From CAZNYN01 sp964577295 (lineage in GTDB: Bacteria > Synergistota > Synergistia > Synergistales > Synergistaceae), in contig CAZNYN010000004.1 in assembly GCA_964577295.1 (NCBI GenBank), positions 39,594 through 103,593 of the forward strand: a stretch of 64,000 nt of DNA, in the 5' to 3' direction. A model generated the notes under the pieces. The model made no database searches. It had not been told where the DNA came from and worked only from the letters and a program-made list of their open reading frames with translations. This document shows, piece after piece, positions 52,065 to 61,714 of the stretch. The stretch's first letter is position 1. Every line of letters starts with the position of its first letter. The position numbers were made by a program, and so were the translations under genes.

Positions 52065-54057
52065 GGCGCGCATAGCTGTTCATAAATCGGTTGCGGATGA
52101 GCTTGTTGAAAAGCTGCAGGGGTTGGGGTGCTGCGAATTTATCTCGCAGACCGGATCTATTCCCGACGGGGGCGCAATGCTCGCCCTGCGCTCAAAGCAG
52201 CGTCATGTAGAGGAACTCCTCAGTGACGCAAGGTTTGTCACCCGACTTCTCGAGCCTCTTGAAGTAAACAAAGAAAGCTCTATAGGCAGAATGTTGGGGG
52301 ATATACCTCAAATAACACTCTCTGAACTTGCTTCAAAAGTTGACGAAAACAAATTCACATCTTTCGTGGCAGTCCTCAGAGATAAAGAAAGAAGAATGAC
52401 GGAGTGCAGAGCCGACCTTTCAAGATTAAAGGGACTTATGGCTCAGGCGGTTCTTCTCGAATCCGTAAAATACACACTGGAATTTTTTACAACAGGAACG
52501 AGCTCCGTAACAGGTGCTATATACAGTGTTCCGAAGGCATCCTCCGATGAGATGGTCTCAAGGCTGAAGTCCGATATGGGCGACCTTGCCGAGTTCCAGC
52601 AGCTCCCGTCGGGAGAAAAAGAGCCCACTGTTTCTTTTGCCGTTCTGTGCGCAAAAGAGTTGGGCGATAAGCTTCAGGAGATAGCGGCAGAGCTTCAGGC
52701 GGGACGCCTTGATGTACCAAAAGACTTCACCCTCACGGCATCCGAAGAGCGTGAACGACTCGGTGCGGCGATAGCGTCCGCCGAAAAAGAAGAAGCCTCC
52801 CTTTGCGCCGAAATAACATCATGCGCCGATGAAGGCCTTAATATGGCACGCTACTACAACGACTATCTTACAATCCTGCGCGACAGAGTGGAATCAATGG
52901 TATCGGGCATACCGACAGAGGATGTTTTTATCTGGTCTTTCTGGATGCCCAAAGCCTCCGAAGGCAAGGTCAGAGAAGCTCTGCGTCCATACGAATCCAT
53001 GATGGAATATGCGCTTGTCGAACCTGACGAGGGAGAAACTGTCCCGACTCTGCTCAAAAACGGAGCTGGCTCCTCATGCATGGAGCCTCTTACATTGATG
53101 TACGGAACACCGACATACGGCGGTGTGGACCCGACAGCTCTTATGGCTCCGTTCTTCTTCCTGTTTATGGGAATGTGCTTCGGAGATGCCGGCTATGGTC
53201 TTGTACTCAGTGGATTGTTCGGCTATTTCATCGTGAGGCACAAACTTCCGCCGACAACGAAGAAATTTTTTGTAATGCTCACTGTCGGAATGGTCTGCTC
53301 CGTCATCATGGGCGCTCTTACCGGCTCATGGTTTGGCGACAGCGTGGATGCTTTCCCGTTCCTAGCTTCGCTTGTACCGCTCAAAAATGCAATGCAGTTC
53401 CTAGATCCGATGAATGATCCTATGACACTGCTCTTTATATCGCTCGGTCTCGGATTCATCCAGATAATCTTCGGACTTCTCATAGCATTTAAGAGCAACT
53501 GGACATCAGGTGCAAAATTTGAAGCCTTTGCGGATCAGGGCGGATGGATAGTATTTCTGACAGGGCTCCTGCTTGTGGGACTCAGCCTCTCGGGGACACT
53601 TCCCTCATGCACGGTTCTCCCGTCTCAGATAGTTGCGGGAGCAGGTGCTCTTATCCTTGTAGCAACTCAGGGAAGAGAGAAAACAAGCATCGCAGGCAAA
53701 ATCTTCTCCGGCGTACTCAGCCTTTACAATGTAACAGGCTACCTCGGGGATGTCCTTAGCTACAGCCGCCTCTTGGCCCTGGGACTCGGTTCCGCTGCGG
53801 TCGGCATGGTTATAAACCTGCTTGCAAAACTTGTATCAGGGACTCCTTATGTGGGTATCCTGCTTGCTATACTGATATTTGTCATAGGACACACTTTCAG
53901 TATCATGGTAAACCTTCTCGGAGCTTTTATACATCCTCTGAGACTTCAGTACGTCGAGTTCTTCGGCAAATTCTATGATGCTAACGGCAAAGACTTCACA
54001 CCGCTGTGCAACGCCGTTCAGTATGCAAAACTCACGGAAGATTCTTCCGCAAGATAA
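52042..54057 (+). CDS. ntpI: V-type ATPase subunit I (NtpI, a-subunit)
   Basis: Membrane stator subunit of 671 residues. The N-terminal half is a soluble, coiled-coil-rich domain. The C-terminal half (from about residue 360) has seven to eight membrane segments that form the ion half-channels with the K ring: FFFLFMGMCFGDAGYGL, and the conserved YSRLLALGLGSAAVGMVIN with the essential arginine. HTFSIMVNLLGAFIHPLRLQYVEFFGKFY is the typical ending. Confidence 0.93.
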   Translation: MALAEMCKARIAVHKSVADELVEKLQGLGCCEFISQTGSIPDGGAMLALRSKQRHVEELLSDARFVTRLLEPLEVNKESSIGRMLGDIPQITLSELASKVDENKFTSFVAVLRDKERRMTECRADLSRLKGLMAQAVLLESVKYTLEFFTTGTSSVTGAIYSVPKASSDEMVSRLKSDMGDLAEFQQLPSGEKEPTVSFAVLCAKELGDKLQEIAAELQAGRLDVPKDFTLTASEERERLGAAIASAEKEEASLCAEITSCADEGLNMARYYNDYLTILRDRVESMVSGIPTEDVFIWSFWMPKASEGKVREALRPYESMMEYALVEPDEGETVPTLLKNGAGSSCMEPLTLMYGTPTYGGVDPTALMAPFFFLFMGMCFGDAGYGLVLSGLFGYFIVRHKLPPTTKKFFVMLTVGMVCSVIMGALTGSWFGDSVDAFPFLASLVPLKNAMQFLDPMNDPMTLLFISLGLGFIQIIFGLLIAFKSNWTSGAKFEAFADQGGWIVFLTGLLLVGLSLSGTLPSCTVLPSQIVAGAGALILVATQGREKTSIAGKIFSGVLSLYNVTGYLGDVLSYSRLLALGLGSAAVGMVINLLAKLVSGTPYVGILLAILIFVIGHTFSIMVNLLGAFIHPLRLQYVEFFGKFYDANGKDFTPLCNAVQYAKLTEDSSAR

Positions 54058-54121
54058 CAGCGGCACAATCAAAGGCAATTTAAAAATTAGTATAAAATCA
54101 CTGAGGAGGTACATGTTCAAT

Positions 54122-54622
54122 ATGGAAACTATGCTTGCAACAATGTCCGAACAGCTTGGTCCAATGCTTGTAATTCTTGGCGCCGCACTTGCGGTCGGCT
54201 TTGCCGGATCCGGTTCTGCCTGGGGTATCGGCCTCGCAAACGAAGCCGCAGCCGGCATTATGACAGAGGACCCAAAGAAATTCGGTTACGCGCTCGTTCT
54301 TTTGGCACTTCCCGGAACACAGGGTATTTACGGACTTCTCGTGGCCGTTCTCGCACTTCAGAAGGCCGGACTTCTCGGCGCCGGCGGAGTAGTTCTTTCT
54401 GTATGGCAGGGACTCGGAATATGCTTCGCATGCCTTCCCATAGCAATATCGGGCTTCTACTCGGCCATATGGCAGGGTAAGTCTTCAGCCGCGTCCATTC
54501 TAATGATTTCGAAACGTCCGGAACAGATAGGTAAAGCTGTTATCCTTCCGGCCATGTGCGAAACATACGCAGTCTTTGGGCTTCTGGTCAGCATTCTGAT
54601 GCTCAACGGCATCAAACTTTAA
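54122..54622 (+). CDS. ntpK: V-type ATPase proteolipid subunit K (NtpK), Na+-site residues conserved
   Basis: Rotor ring subunit of 166 residues with four membrane helices from two fused hairpins. Residues matching the Na+ site of Enterococcus hirae NtpK are all present: L63, T66 and Q67 in LPGTQG, Q118 in WQGK, and E147 in CETYA. This indicates Na+ rather than H+ as coupling ion (inference from the family). The start is ambiguous: GAGGAGG (54103-54109) is 12 nt from ATG 54122 but only 3 nt from ATG 54113. Confidence 0.92.
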   Translation: METMLATMSEQLGPMLVILGAALAVGFAGSGSAWGIGLANEAAAGIMTEDPKKFGYALVLLALPGTQGIYGLLVAVLALQKAGLLGAGGVVLSVWQGLGICFACLPIAISGFYSAIWQGKSSAASILMISKRPEQIGKAVILPAMCETYAVFGLLVSILMLNGIKL

Positions 54623-54643
54623 TATAGAAACGGGGAGAAGACC

Positions 54644-55231
54644 ATGTCTTTGGCCCAGATTACTGAAAAAATAATAAACGACGCCAAGGCAGAGGCCGAT
54701 GAAATTACCTCAAAGGCCAAAGCTCAGGCGGAGCTTATTACACAGAGGGCAACAGAAGAAAACGATGCTATAAAATCGTCCTTTACCAGCAGATTCGATG
54801 TGGAGCGTCCCGAGATTTTCCGCCGCAGAGAGATTGTCGCAAATCTCGATGTAAAGAAAATGATGCTCAAATCAAGCCGCGACCTTATAAGCGATGTCTA
54901 TGCGGCAGCTCTTGCCAAGATGGCGGCTATGGGCAGGGAAGAGTGCGAATCTCTTTACACCTCGCTTCTTACCGCATCTGTCTCCACAAAGGACGAAGAA
55001 GTTCTTGTTTCAGCAAATGAAAAGTATCTCAGCAAGGCATGGCTTGATACATTCAATGCCAAAAATGGCACCCACCTTGTCCTTTCTGAGGAAAAGCCCG
55101 AAATCGCGGGCGGTTTCATTCTGAAACGCGGAAGAATCAGTATAAACTGCTCTTGGGACATGCTTGTACAGATGGCTCAGGAAAAACAGGAATCTGACGT
55201 TGTAAAGCGTTTGTTCCCGTCTGCGAAGTGA
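54644..55231 (+). CDS. ntpE: V-type ATPase subunit E (NtpE)
   Basis: Peripheral stalk subunit of 195 residues. The N-terminal half is a long charged helix (ITEKIINDAKAEADEITSKAKAQAELI) that should coil with NtpF. The C-terminal half is a mixed domain that binds subunit B, including GGFILKRGRISINCSW. CGGGGAG precedes ATG 54644. Confidence 0.9.
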   Translation: MSLAQITEKIINDAKAEADEITSKAKAQAELITQRATEENDAIKSSFTSRFDVERPEIFRRREIVANLDVKKMMLKSSRDLISDVYAAALAKMAAMGREECESLYTSLLTASVSTKDEEVLVSANEKYLSKAWLDTFNAKNGTHLVLSEEKPEIAGGFILKRGRISINCSWDMLVQMAQEKQESDVVKRLFPSAK

Positions 55232-55244
55232 GGGAGGTGGTCTG

Positions 55245-56261
55245 ATGTCCCATCAGGAGGCATACGGTTACGCTGTTGCACGTATACGTGCGATGGAGCA
55301 TCGCCTTCTTGATGCCGGTGCTCTGCAGAGAATGTTGGATGCGGAAGACTCGGCGTCAGTACTCAAGATTCTTGGGGAGACATCTTATGCCTCAGCGCTG
55401 ACATCTCAGACCGGCGAGCTTAATTTTGACAAAGTGCTCGAATCGGATCTGCACGCGATTTACGAAGAAGTTCGTACTTTTGCCCCCGACAAAGAACTTG
55501 TTGACATCATGCGCCTTCCTTATGACTTTCACAATGTGAAGGTTCTTATAAAGAGCATGTTCAACGTCAGGAGCGGAGGAAAAAAGAGATGGGATCTTCT
55601 GACATCTCTCGGTTCATATCCGGTTGACGATATGATTTCAAACATTGAATCTGAAGACTACAGACTTTTGCCTTTCGGGCTTAACCTTCTCTACCCAAAG
55701 TGTGTATCAGTTTGGGAGCAGAGCAAAGATATCCTTGAAGTGGAAAGAATGCTGGATCAGAGACTTTTTGAAGTTATGCTCGAAAAAGCATCGTCACTTG
55801 GAATGCCGGGAGTCAAAGAATGGATTCGTACAAGAATAGACGGAGAGAACATCAGAACCTTGCTCAGACTCAAAAGATTTGGTTTTGACGCTCCGAAAGC
55901 GATGGGCTTTCTCCATGCGGGCGGTGCTGTCGATACGTCCATACTGGGTTCTCTCATAGCGGAACCTTTTGAAAGCTGGGCAAGAGCACTTGAATTCTCG
56001 GATTTCGGAAAAGTTCTCGCTTCTCTTGATGCTTCCTCCGGTTTTTCGGAGCTTATATTGTCTCTCGAAAAAGTGCTGGAAGATTTCTATCTTGAAAAGA
56101 TCGGTATAAGCAGATTCAATCCATCAGCCCCGGAAAATATTCCGACGTACCTTTGGGCTAAAGAGATGGAAGTAAAAAATGTTCGCGTTCTCCTTGTCTC
56201 AAAAGCCAGCAAAGGTGACAAGGAACAACTGAGGAGGCTGCTGCGTCATGGATATGTCTAA
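55245..56261 (+). CDS. ntpC: V-type ATPase subunit C (NtpC, d-subunit)
   Basis: Central axle socket of 338 residues that links the rotor shaft to the K ring. The mainly helical protein opens YGYAVARIRAMEHRLL and contains PYDFHNVKVLIKSMF and the family-typical WAKEMEVKNVRVLLV near the end. GGGAGGTGG precedes ATG 55245. It overlaps ntpG by 14 nt. Confidence 0.9.
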   Translation: MSHQEAYGYAVARIRAMEHRLLDAGALQRMLDAEDSASVLKILGETSYASALTSQTGELNFDKVLESDLHAIYEEVRTFAPDKELVDIMRLPYDFHNVKVLIKSMFNVRSGGKKRWDLLTSLGSYPVDDMISNIESEDYRLLPFGLNLLYPKCVSVWEQSKDILEVERMLDQRLFEVMLEKASSLGMPGVKEWIRTRIDGENIRTLLRLKRFGFDAPKAMGFLHAGGAVDTSILGSLIAEPFESWARALEFSDFGKVLASLDASSGFSELILSLEKVLEDFYLEKIGISRFNPSAPENIPTYLWAKEMEVKNVRVLLVSKASKGDKEQLRRLLRHGYV

Positions 56262-56589
56262 TAATAATTCCCCGATGGCGGCGCTCGGCAGTTATGACAG
56301 CATCCTTCCGTTCAAAGCTATAGGCCTTGACGTGGTTGTTGTCACGGACGAGAACAAAGACTCAATCGGGCAGATAATGAACAAGTTTGCAAGGGGCGGA
56401 TATGCCGCGCTGTTTGTTGAAGAGTCTCTCTTTTCCGAGAATCAGGAAATTGTCGATGAAGTAAACGAATCGACGGATATGTGCATAATTCCCGTGCCTA
56501 ACCAGAGCGGATCAATGGGTGTCGGCCTTGCATCAATAAGACGCAATGTTGAACGCGCTGTCGGCATGGATATCTTTGGAGTCAAATGA
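56248..56589 (+). CDS. ntpG: V-type ATPase subunit G/F (NtpG)
   Basis: Rotor shaft subunit of 113 residues with the Rossmann-like fold of the family. AIGLDVVVVTDENKDSIGQIM, the segment GYAALFVEESLF, and IIPVPNQSGSMGVGLASIRRNVERAVG near the C-terminus are characteristic. It binds NtpD and helps couple rotation. ATG 56248 lies 11 nt after GGAGG inside the end of ntpC. Confidence 0.88.
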   Translation: MDMSNNNSPMAALGSYDSILPFKAIGLDVVVVTDENKDSIGQIMNKFARGGYAALFVEESLFSENQEIVDEVNESTDMCIIPVPNQSGSMGVGLASIRRNVERAVGMDIFGVK

Positions 56590-56609
56590 TGAAGATGGAG
56601 GCGATGTGA

Positions 56610-58409
56610 GTGGCTACTCCTAATGCCATAGCAGGATTCATCGCAAAAATTTCCGGTCCTCTTGTAATTGCAAAGGGTATGGCCGGAGCCTGCATGTTCG
56701 ACGTTGTACGAGTCGGTAAGGCAGGACTTGTCGGTGAAATTATAGAACTTAAAGATGATACTGCTTCAGTTCAGGTATATGAAGAAACATCGGGACTTGC
56801 TCCGGGAGAACCGGTCGTCAGCACGGGCGAACCTTTGAGCGTCGAGCTTGCCCCTGGACTTATCGAAGAATTTTTTGACGGTATTCAGCGCCCTCTCGAA
56901 AGTATAGAGACTACTGCAAACAGCCCCTATATCTTAAGAGGAATCAGCGTTCCCGCCGTGAGCAGATCAAAAAAATGGAAATTCGAAGCCTCCGCCGAAG
57001 TCGGAGCCGAAGTAACCCCGGGAGACTTCATCGGTTCCGTAAAGGAAACGGTGCTTGTCGACCACAAGATAATGATTCCTCACGGAGTCAGCGGAAAAAT
57101 CAAGTCAATACAGTCGGGCGAGTTTACTGTCGAAGAGACAATAGCAGTCGTCACAGACGCCAAAGGTGCGGACCATGAAGTCAAGCTGCTCCAGAGATGG
57201 CCTGTCCGTAAGCCGCGCCCCGTTATTAAACGCCTCCCGCCGGAAGTTCCTCTTACGACAGGACAGCGCGTTGTCGACACATTCTTCCCAATCGCCCGCG
57301 GCGGTACGGCCTGCGTTCCCGGACCTTTCGGCTCGGGAAAGACAGTCATCCAGCACCAGCTTGCAAAGTGGGCGGATGCCGAAATAGTCGTCTACATAGG
57401 CTGCGGCGAGCGCGGCAACGAGATGACGGACGTTCTTCTTGAGTTCCCCGAACTTGAAGACCCACGTTCGGGACAGCCTCTTATGAAGCGTACCCTTCTC
57501 ATAGCCAACACATCCAACATGCCGGTTGCCGCCCGTGAAGCCTCTATCTACACAGGCATCACAATTGCGGAATACTTCCGCGACATGGGCTACTCCGTGG
57601 CTCTTATGGCAGACTCCACATCACGCTGGGCGGAAGCTCTGCGCGAAATGTCGGGACGCCTTGAGGAAATGCCCGGTGAAGAAGGATATCCCGCATACCT
57701 CGGAACACGCCTGGCAACCTTCTACGAAAGAGCCGGACGCGCGATATGCTACGGCAAAGACAGAAGAGAAGGCGCAGTATCTGTTATCGGAGCAGTTTCA
57801 CCTCCGGGAGGAGACCTCTCCGAGCCTGTAACTCAGAACACACTGCGAGTTACAAAGGTATTCTGGGGACTTGACTCACAGCTTGCATACCAGCGCCATT
57901 TCCCTGCCATTAACTGGCTGTCGAGCTACTCACTCTATGCGCCTACACTCGGCGAATATTGGGACGGCTTCTACGACGGGGAGTGGAGCACATCAAGAAC
58001 AGAGGCAATGAGCATCCTCGAAGATGAAGACAAACTAAAGGAAATAGTAAGACTCGTCGGTATCGACGCTCTCTCAAAAGAAGAGCGAATGGTGCTCGAA
58101 ACGGCCAAGTCAATACGTGAAGACTTCCTTCATCAGAACTCCTTCCATGAAATCGACACATACGCTTCCATGGACAAGCAGTTCAAAATGCTCAGAAACA
58201 TATTGACATTCCACCATCTCGGAATGCAGGTTCTTGTACGCGGCGGAATGCTTCGCTCTGTCATAGAACTTCCTATCCGCGAACAGATAGCGCGTATGCG
58301 CTATGTCGAAGAGTCGGAGCTCCCGATGCTCGACGAACTCGAAGTCACAATCAAATCGGAACTTGGCAAACTGAGCGCAGCCGGAGGTGAACTTGATGAA
58401 CTTGGCTAA
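56610..58409 (+). CDS. ntpA: V-type ATPase catalytic subunit A (NtpA)
   Basis: Catalytic ATP-hydrolysing/synthesising subunit of 599 residues. Walker A is GPFGSGKTV (about residue 235), the GER loop is YIGCGERGNEMTDVL, and Walker B is VALMADSTSRWAEALRE. The V-type non-homologous region (about 115-190) is present and distinguishes it from F-type beta. GTG 56610 follows GGAGG. It overlaps ntpB by 14 nt. Confidence 0.96.
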   Translation: MATPNAIAGFIAKISGPLVIAKGMAGACMFDVVRVGKAGLVGEIIELKDDTASVQVYEETSGLAPGEPVVSTGEPLSVELAPGLIEEFFDGIQRPLESIETTANSPYILRGISVPAVSRSKKWKFEASAEVGAEVTPGDFIGSVKETVLVDHKIMIPHGVSGKIKSIQSGEFTVEETIAVVTDAKGADHEVKLLQRWPVRKPRPVIKRLPPEVPLTTGQRVVDTFFPIARGGTACVPGPFGSGKTVIQHQLAKWADAEIVVYIGCGERGNEMTDVLLEFPELEDPRSGQPLMKRTLLIANTSNMPVAAREASIYTGITIAEYFRDMGYSVALMADSTSRWAEALREMSGRLEEMPGEEGYPAYLGTRLATFYERAGRAICYGKDRREGAVSVIGAVSPPGGDLSEPVTQNTLRVTKVFWGLDSQLAYQRHFPAINWLSSYSLYAPTLGEYWDGFYDGEWSTSRTEAMSILEDEDKLKEIVRLVGIDALSKEERMVLETAKSIREDFLHQNSFHEIDTYASMDKQFKMLRNILTFHHLGMQVLVRGGMLRSVIELPIREQIARMRYVEESELPMLDELEVTIKSELGKLSAAGGELDELG

Positions 58410-59817
58410 AGAATACAGAACAATCTCCAACCTCTCCGGTCCTCTTATGATGGTAGAGAAAGTTGAAGACGTAAGCTATGACGAGCTTGCCGAAATACGT
58501 CTTTCCAACGGCGAACGCCGCCGCGGAAGAGTTCTTGAAATAGCTGAAGACAAGGCTCTCGTCCAGGTTTATGAAGGAAGCACAGGCATTGACGTAAACA
58601 CGACTCAGATTCGCTTCCTCGGAGACGTGCTGAAGCTTCCTGTCTCAAAAGACATGCTCGGACGCATCTTCAACGGACGCGGAGATCCCATAGACGGAGG
58701 TTCACCAATAATTCCCGAAACATCCCTCGATGTCAACGGAAACCCGATGAACCCCTACTCACGCGACTTCCCGTCAGAATTCATACAGACAGGAATATCG
58801 ACAATAGACGGAATGAACCCCCTTGTCCGCGGTCAGAAGCTCCCCATATTCTCTGGAAGCGGTATGCCGCACAACCAGATGGCGGCTCAGATAGCGCGTC
58901 AGGCTACGGTTATCAGCGGACATGCCAACTTCGCCGTCGTATTCGCCGCAATGGGTATCACATTTGAAGAAGCCTCATTCTTCATGGAAGACTTCAGAAA
59001 GACAGGCGCTCTTGAGCGTACAGTCATGTTTGTCAACCTTGCCGACGACCCCGCAATCGAACGTATATCAACTCCGCGTCTTGCTCTGACATGCGCCGAG
59101 TACCTTGCGTTTGAAAAAGGAATGCACGTCCTGGTAATATTGACCGACCTTACGAACTACTGTGAAGCTCTCCGCGAAATATCCGCAGCCCGTAAGGAAG
59201 TTCCCGGACGCCGCGGCTATCCCGGATACCTCTATACAGACCTTGCAACAATGTATGAGCGCGCAGGAAGACTTCGCGGCAAGGAAGGCTCAATCACGCA
59301 GCTTCCGATCCTCACAATGCCCGAAGACGACAAGACGCACCCGATTCCCGACCTTACGGGATACATTACAGAAGGTCAGATAATCCTCGCCCGCGGACTG
59401 CACCGCAAGGGTATATACCCGCCTGTCGACGTCATGCCCTCGCTTTCCCGCCTGAAGGACAAGGGAATAGGCAAAGGCAAGACACGCGAAGACCACGCCG
59501 ACCTTATGAACCAGCTCTTTGCCGCATACTCGCGCGGTAAAGAAGCTAAGGAACTTGCCGTTATCCTTGGCGAAGGCGCGCTCTCCGAAGAAGACAAAGC
59601 ATTTGCGAAGTTCGCAGACCTCTTTGAGGACAAATACGTCCGTCAGGGAGAGTATGAAAACAGAACGGTAGAAAATACACTGCTTCTCGGATGGGAGCTT
59701 TTGACAATCGTTCCGACAAGAGAACTCAAGCGCGTAAGAGACGAGTATATCGAAAAGTATCTGAAACCGCTCTTTGCAGCGCACGAGGATCAGACTCTAC
59801 CGCAAATCGACGCTTAG
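58396..59817 (+). CDS. ntpB: V-type ATPase regulatory subunit B (NtpB)
   Basis: Non-catalytic subunit of 473 residues that alternates with A in the head. It lacks a Walker A lysine, with FSGSGMPHNQMAAQI in that place, as normal for B. LTDLTNYCEALREISAARKEVPGRRGYPGYLYTDLA-type segments are present. ATG 58396 is preferred because GGAGGTG lies 7 nt upstream; GTG 58387 is inside that site. Confidence 0.96.
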   Translation: MNLAKEYRTISNLSGPLMMVEKVEDVSYDELAEIRLSNGERRRGRVLEIAEDKALVQVYEGSTGIDVNTTQIRFLGDVLKLPVSKDMLGRIFNGRGDPIDGGSPIIPETSLDVNGNPMNPYSRDFPSEFIQTGISTIDGMNPLVRGQKLPIFSGSGMPHNQMAAQIARQATVISGHANFAVVFAAMGITFEEASFFMEDFRKTGALERTVMFVNLADDPAIERISTPRLALTCAEYLAFEKGMHVLVILTDLTNYCEALREISAARKEVPGRRGYPGYLYTDLATMYERAGRLRGKEGSITQLPILTMPEDDKTHPIPDLTGYITEGQIILARGLHRKGIYPPVDVMPSLSRLKDKGIGKGKTREDHADLMNQLFAAYSRGKEAKELAVILGEGALSEEDKAFAKFADLFEDKYVRQGEYENRTVENTLLLGWELLTIVPTRELKRVRDEYIEKYLKPLFAAHEDQTLPQIDA

Positions 59818-59833
59818 GAAGGGGTGACCTCTG

Positions 59834-60460
59834 ATGGCAAAGGCGCTTAATGTCAACCCCAACCGTATGGAGCTCTCGAAGCTCAAAAAAAGACTGGTCG
59901 TAGCCAAGAGGGGACACAAACTGCTCAAAGACAAGCAGGACGCGCTCGTCAAAGAGTTCCTTGCAAAGGCAAAGGCGGTTTGGGAACTTAGGCAGGGCAT
60001 AGAAAAGGAACTCGGCTCATGCTACGCCGGATTTCTGCTTGCCAGAGCTCAGACACTGCCCGAAATGCTTGAGCAGACCCTTATGAACGCAGGCGGCAAT
60101 ATGAGAGTCAATGTTGAATTCAGGAACATAATGAGCGTTCGCGTACCTGAATTTCATCTTCCCGAACAGGCAGTTGAGTTAAGCTACGGACTGGGAACCT
60201 CTCCTGGCAGCCTTGATGTAGCTTTGGAGCAGTTCCTGACTCTTATGCCTAAGCTTGTAAAGCTGGCTGCGGAAGAAAAAGCTCTAAAGTCCATGGCTCT
60301 TGAAATCGAAAGAACAAGACGCCGTGTCAATGCTCTTGAGCATGTTATGATTCCGTCGTTCACAGAGGCGATACGTTCAATCTCTATGAAGCTTGAAGAA
60401 ATGGAGCGCTCAACTCTGTCGCGTCTTATGGTCATTAAAGAGATAGTCCGCTCACACTGA
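59834..60460 (+). CDS. ntpD: V-type ATPase subunit D (NtpD, central shaft)
   Basis: Central stalk subunit of 208 residues, two long helices. It opens NVNPNRMELSKLKKRLVVAKRGHKLLKDKQD and ends with RRRVNALEHVMIPSFTEAIRSISMKLEE-type sequence, both conserved in the family. AAGGGGTGA precedes ATG 59834. It is the last gene of the operon and is followed by a terminator. Confidence 0.94.
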   Translation: MAKALNVNPNRMELSKLKKRLVVAKRGHKLLKDKQDALVKEFLAKAKAVWELRQGIEKELGSCYAGFLLARAQTLPEMLEQTLMNAGGNMRVNVEFRNIMSVRVPEFHLPEQAVELSYGLGTSPGSLDVALEQFLTLMPKLVKLAAEEKALKSMALEIERTRRRVNALEHVMIPSFTEAIRSISMKLEEMERSTLSRLMVIKEIVRSH

Positions 60461-60483
60461 CACACTGTCTCACAGCAAAAATT

Positions 60484-60523
60484 AAGAGGAGCATCCGGCA
60501 GAAGCCGAGGTGCTCCTCTTTGG
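60484..60523 (+). terminator. Intrinsic terminator after the V-ATPase operon
   Basis: AAGAGGAGCA (60484-60493) pairs with TGCTCCTCTT (60511-60520), with an inner CGGC/GCCG helix and a short T-run. Confidence 0.85.
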
Positions 60524-60557
60524 TAATTGCCTATACAAAAACAGAGGAGTGCTCCCA

Positions 60558-61538
60558 TTGCCGAAGAAAATATTAATGCTCTCAACAGGCGGAACAATAG
60601 CTTCCGTTCCGGGCGAAAACGGTCTCCTGCCGCAAATAAGCGGGGAAACAATGGTACAGATGATTCCGGAGCTCAAAGGTCTCTGTGATATTACATGCAG
60701 AGAAATAATGAACATAGACAGCAGCAACATAATGCCGTCAGACTGGCGCACAATGGCGGAAGCTATAGAGGCGTCATACGGGGACTATGACGGTTTTGTA
60801 ATAACACATGGTACAGACACAATGGCCTACACATCATCGGCTCTCTCGTTAATGCTGAGAAACCTCTCAAAGCCCGTAATACTCACAGGCTCACAGCTGC
60901 CGATAGAGTCACCTCTTACAGATGCGAAAAAAAACATATCGGATGCTTTTAAGACATCGGTATACGGAAGAAGAGGAGTCTATATAGTTTTTAACGGCAG
61001 GATAATATGCGGCAGCAAGGCGAAGAAGCTGTACTCGGAATCATTTGATGCCTTTCACACCATTAACGGCGAGGATGAGGGAAAAATCATAAACGGCACA
61101 GTGTTCTTTGACTCACCCGAAAAAGAGCCGGCCGCAGGTGTTTTTCATACAGAGACAAAAATGGAAGAAAAAATACTGACGATAAAACTTTTCCCGGGTG
61201 CGGATCCTAATATTCTGGATTATGCCGCAGAAAATAAAATGAAGGGCATAGTCATAGAGGGATACGGAGCGGGCGGCATCCCCTACAGAGGAAAAGACTT
61301 CACCGCTATGACGGCAAGAGCCGTTAAAAGCGGCATTATGTCCGTAGTTGCCACACAGTGTACATACGACGGAACCGACATGTCAAAATATGAGGTAGGT
61401 GTCCTTGCCGAAAAAGCCGGAGCACTGCCGGCAGGCAAGATGACATACGAAGCTGTCGTAACAAAGATGATGTGGGCTCTCGGCAATGCGAAGACAGAGG
61501 CGGAAGCGGTTAAGCTATTTAAAGAAGAAATATTATGA
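60558..61538 (+). CDS. ansA: Type I L-asparaginase
   Basis: Asparagine to aspartate plus ammonia, 326 residues, cytoplasmic (no signal peptide). Active-site motifs are LSTGGTIASVPG with the first threonine, and VITHGTDTMAYTSSAL with the TDT triad. ILTGSQLPIESPLTDAK is also typical of type I enzymes. TTG 60558 has GAGGAG 9 nt upstream; the longer frame from 60510 runs back through the terminator. It fits the amino-acid-fermenting lifestyle. Confidence 0.92.
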   Translation: MPKKILMLSTGGTIASVPGENGLLPQISGETMVQMIPELKGLCDITCREIMNIDSSNIMPSDWRTMAEAIEASYGDYDGFVITHGTDTMAYTSSALSLMLRNLSKPVILTGSQLPIESPLTDAKKNISDAFKTSVYGRRGVYIVFNGRIICGSKAKKLYSESFDAFHTINGEDEGKIINGTVFFDSPEKEPAAGVFHTETKMEEKILTIKLFPGADPNILDYAAENKMKGIVIEGYGAGGIPYRGKDFTAMTARAVKSGIMSVVATQCTYDGTDMSKYEVGVLAEKAGALPAGKMTYEAVVTKMMWALGNAKTEAEAVKLFKEEIL

Positions 61539-61551
61539 GCCCCGTCGCTAC

Positions 61552-61667
61552 ATAAGCATCAAATCTGTGCCGTACCTGTTCATAATCCATAAAATAGCTT
61601 AAATTCCTCCTATCATCCGAGCAGGGGGAATTTTGATTTTTGAGCAGAGAGATTCGGAAGTTTATCC
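61552..61667 (+). mobile_element. Left end and start of tnpB of an older IS66-family copy, interrupted
   Basis: ATAAGCATCAAATCTGTG and the following GCCGTACCTGTTCATAATCC resemble the left end of the intact IS66 element at 61668, with substitutions. The same AATTCCTCC...GGGGGAATTTT hairpin follows. The frame from 61636 (IFEQRDSEVY) then aligns with the start of TnpB (MFEYKDREIY). The copy is cut at 61667 and resumes at 63946. Confidence 0.8.
61660..61667. repeat. Target site duplication, left copy
   Basis: GTTTATCC here and at 63946-63953 flank the IS66 element directly. Eight bases is the usual target duplication length of the IS66 family. Confidence 0.92.
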
Positions 61668-61714
61668 GTAAGCGTCAAATATCCCGTACCTGTTCACAAT
61701 CCCCAAGATCGTAT

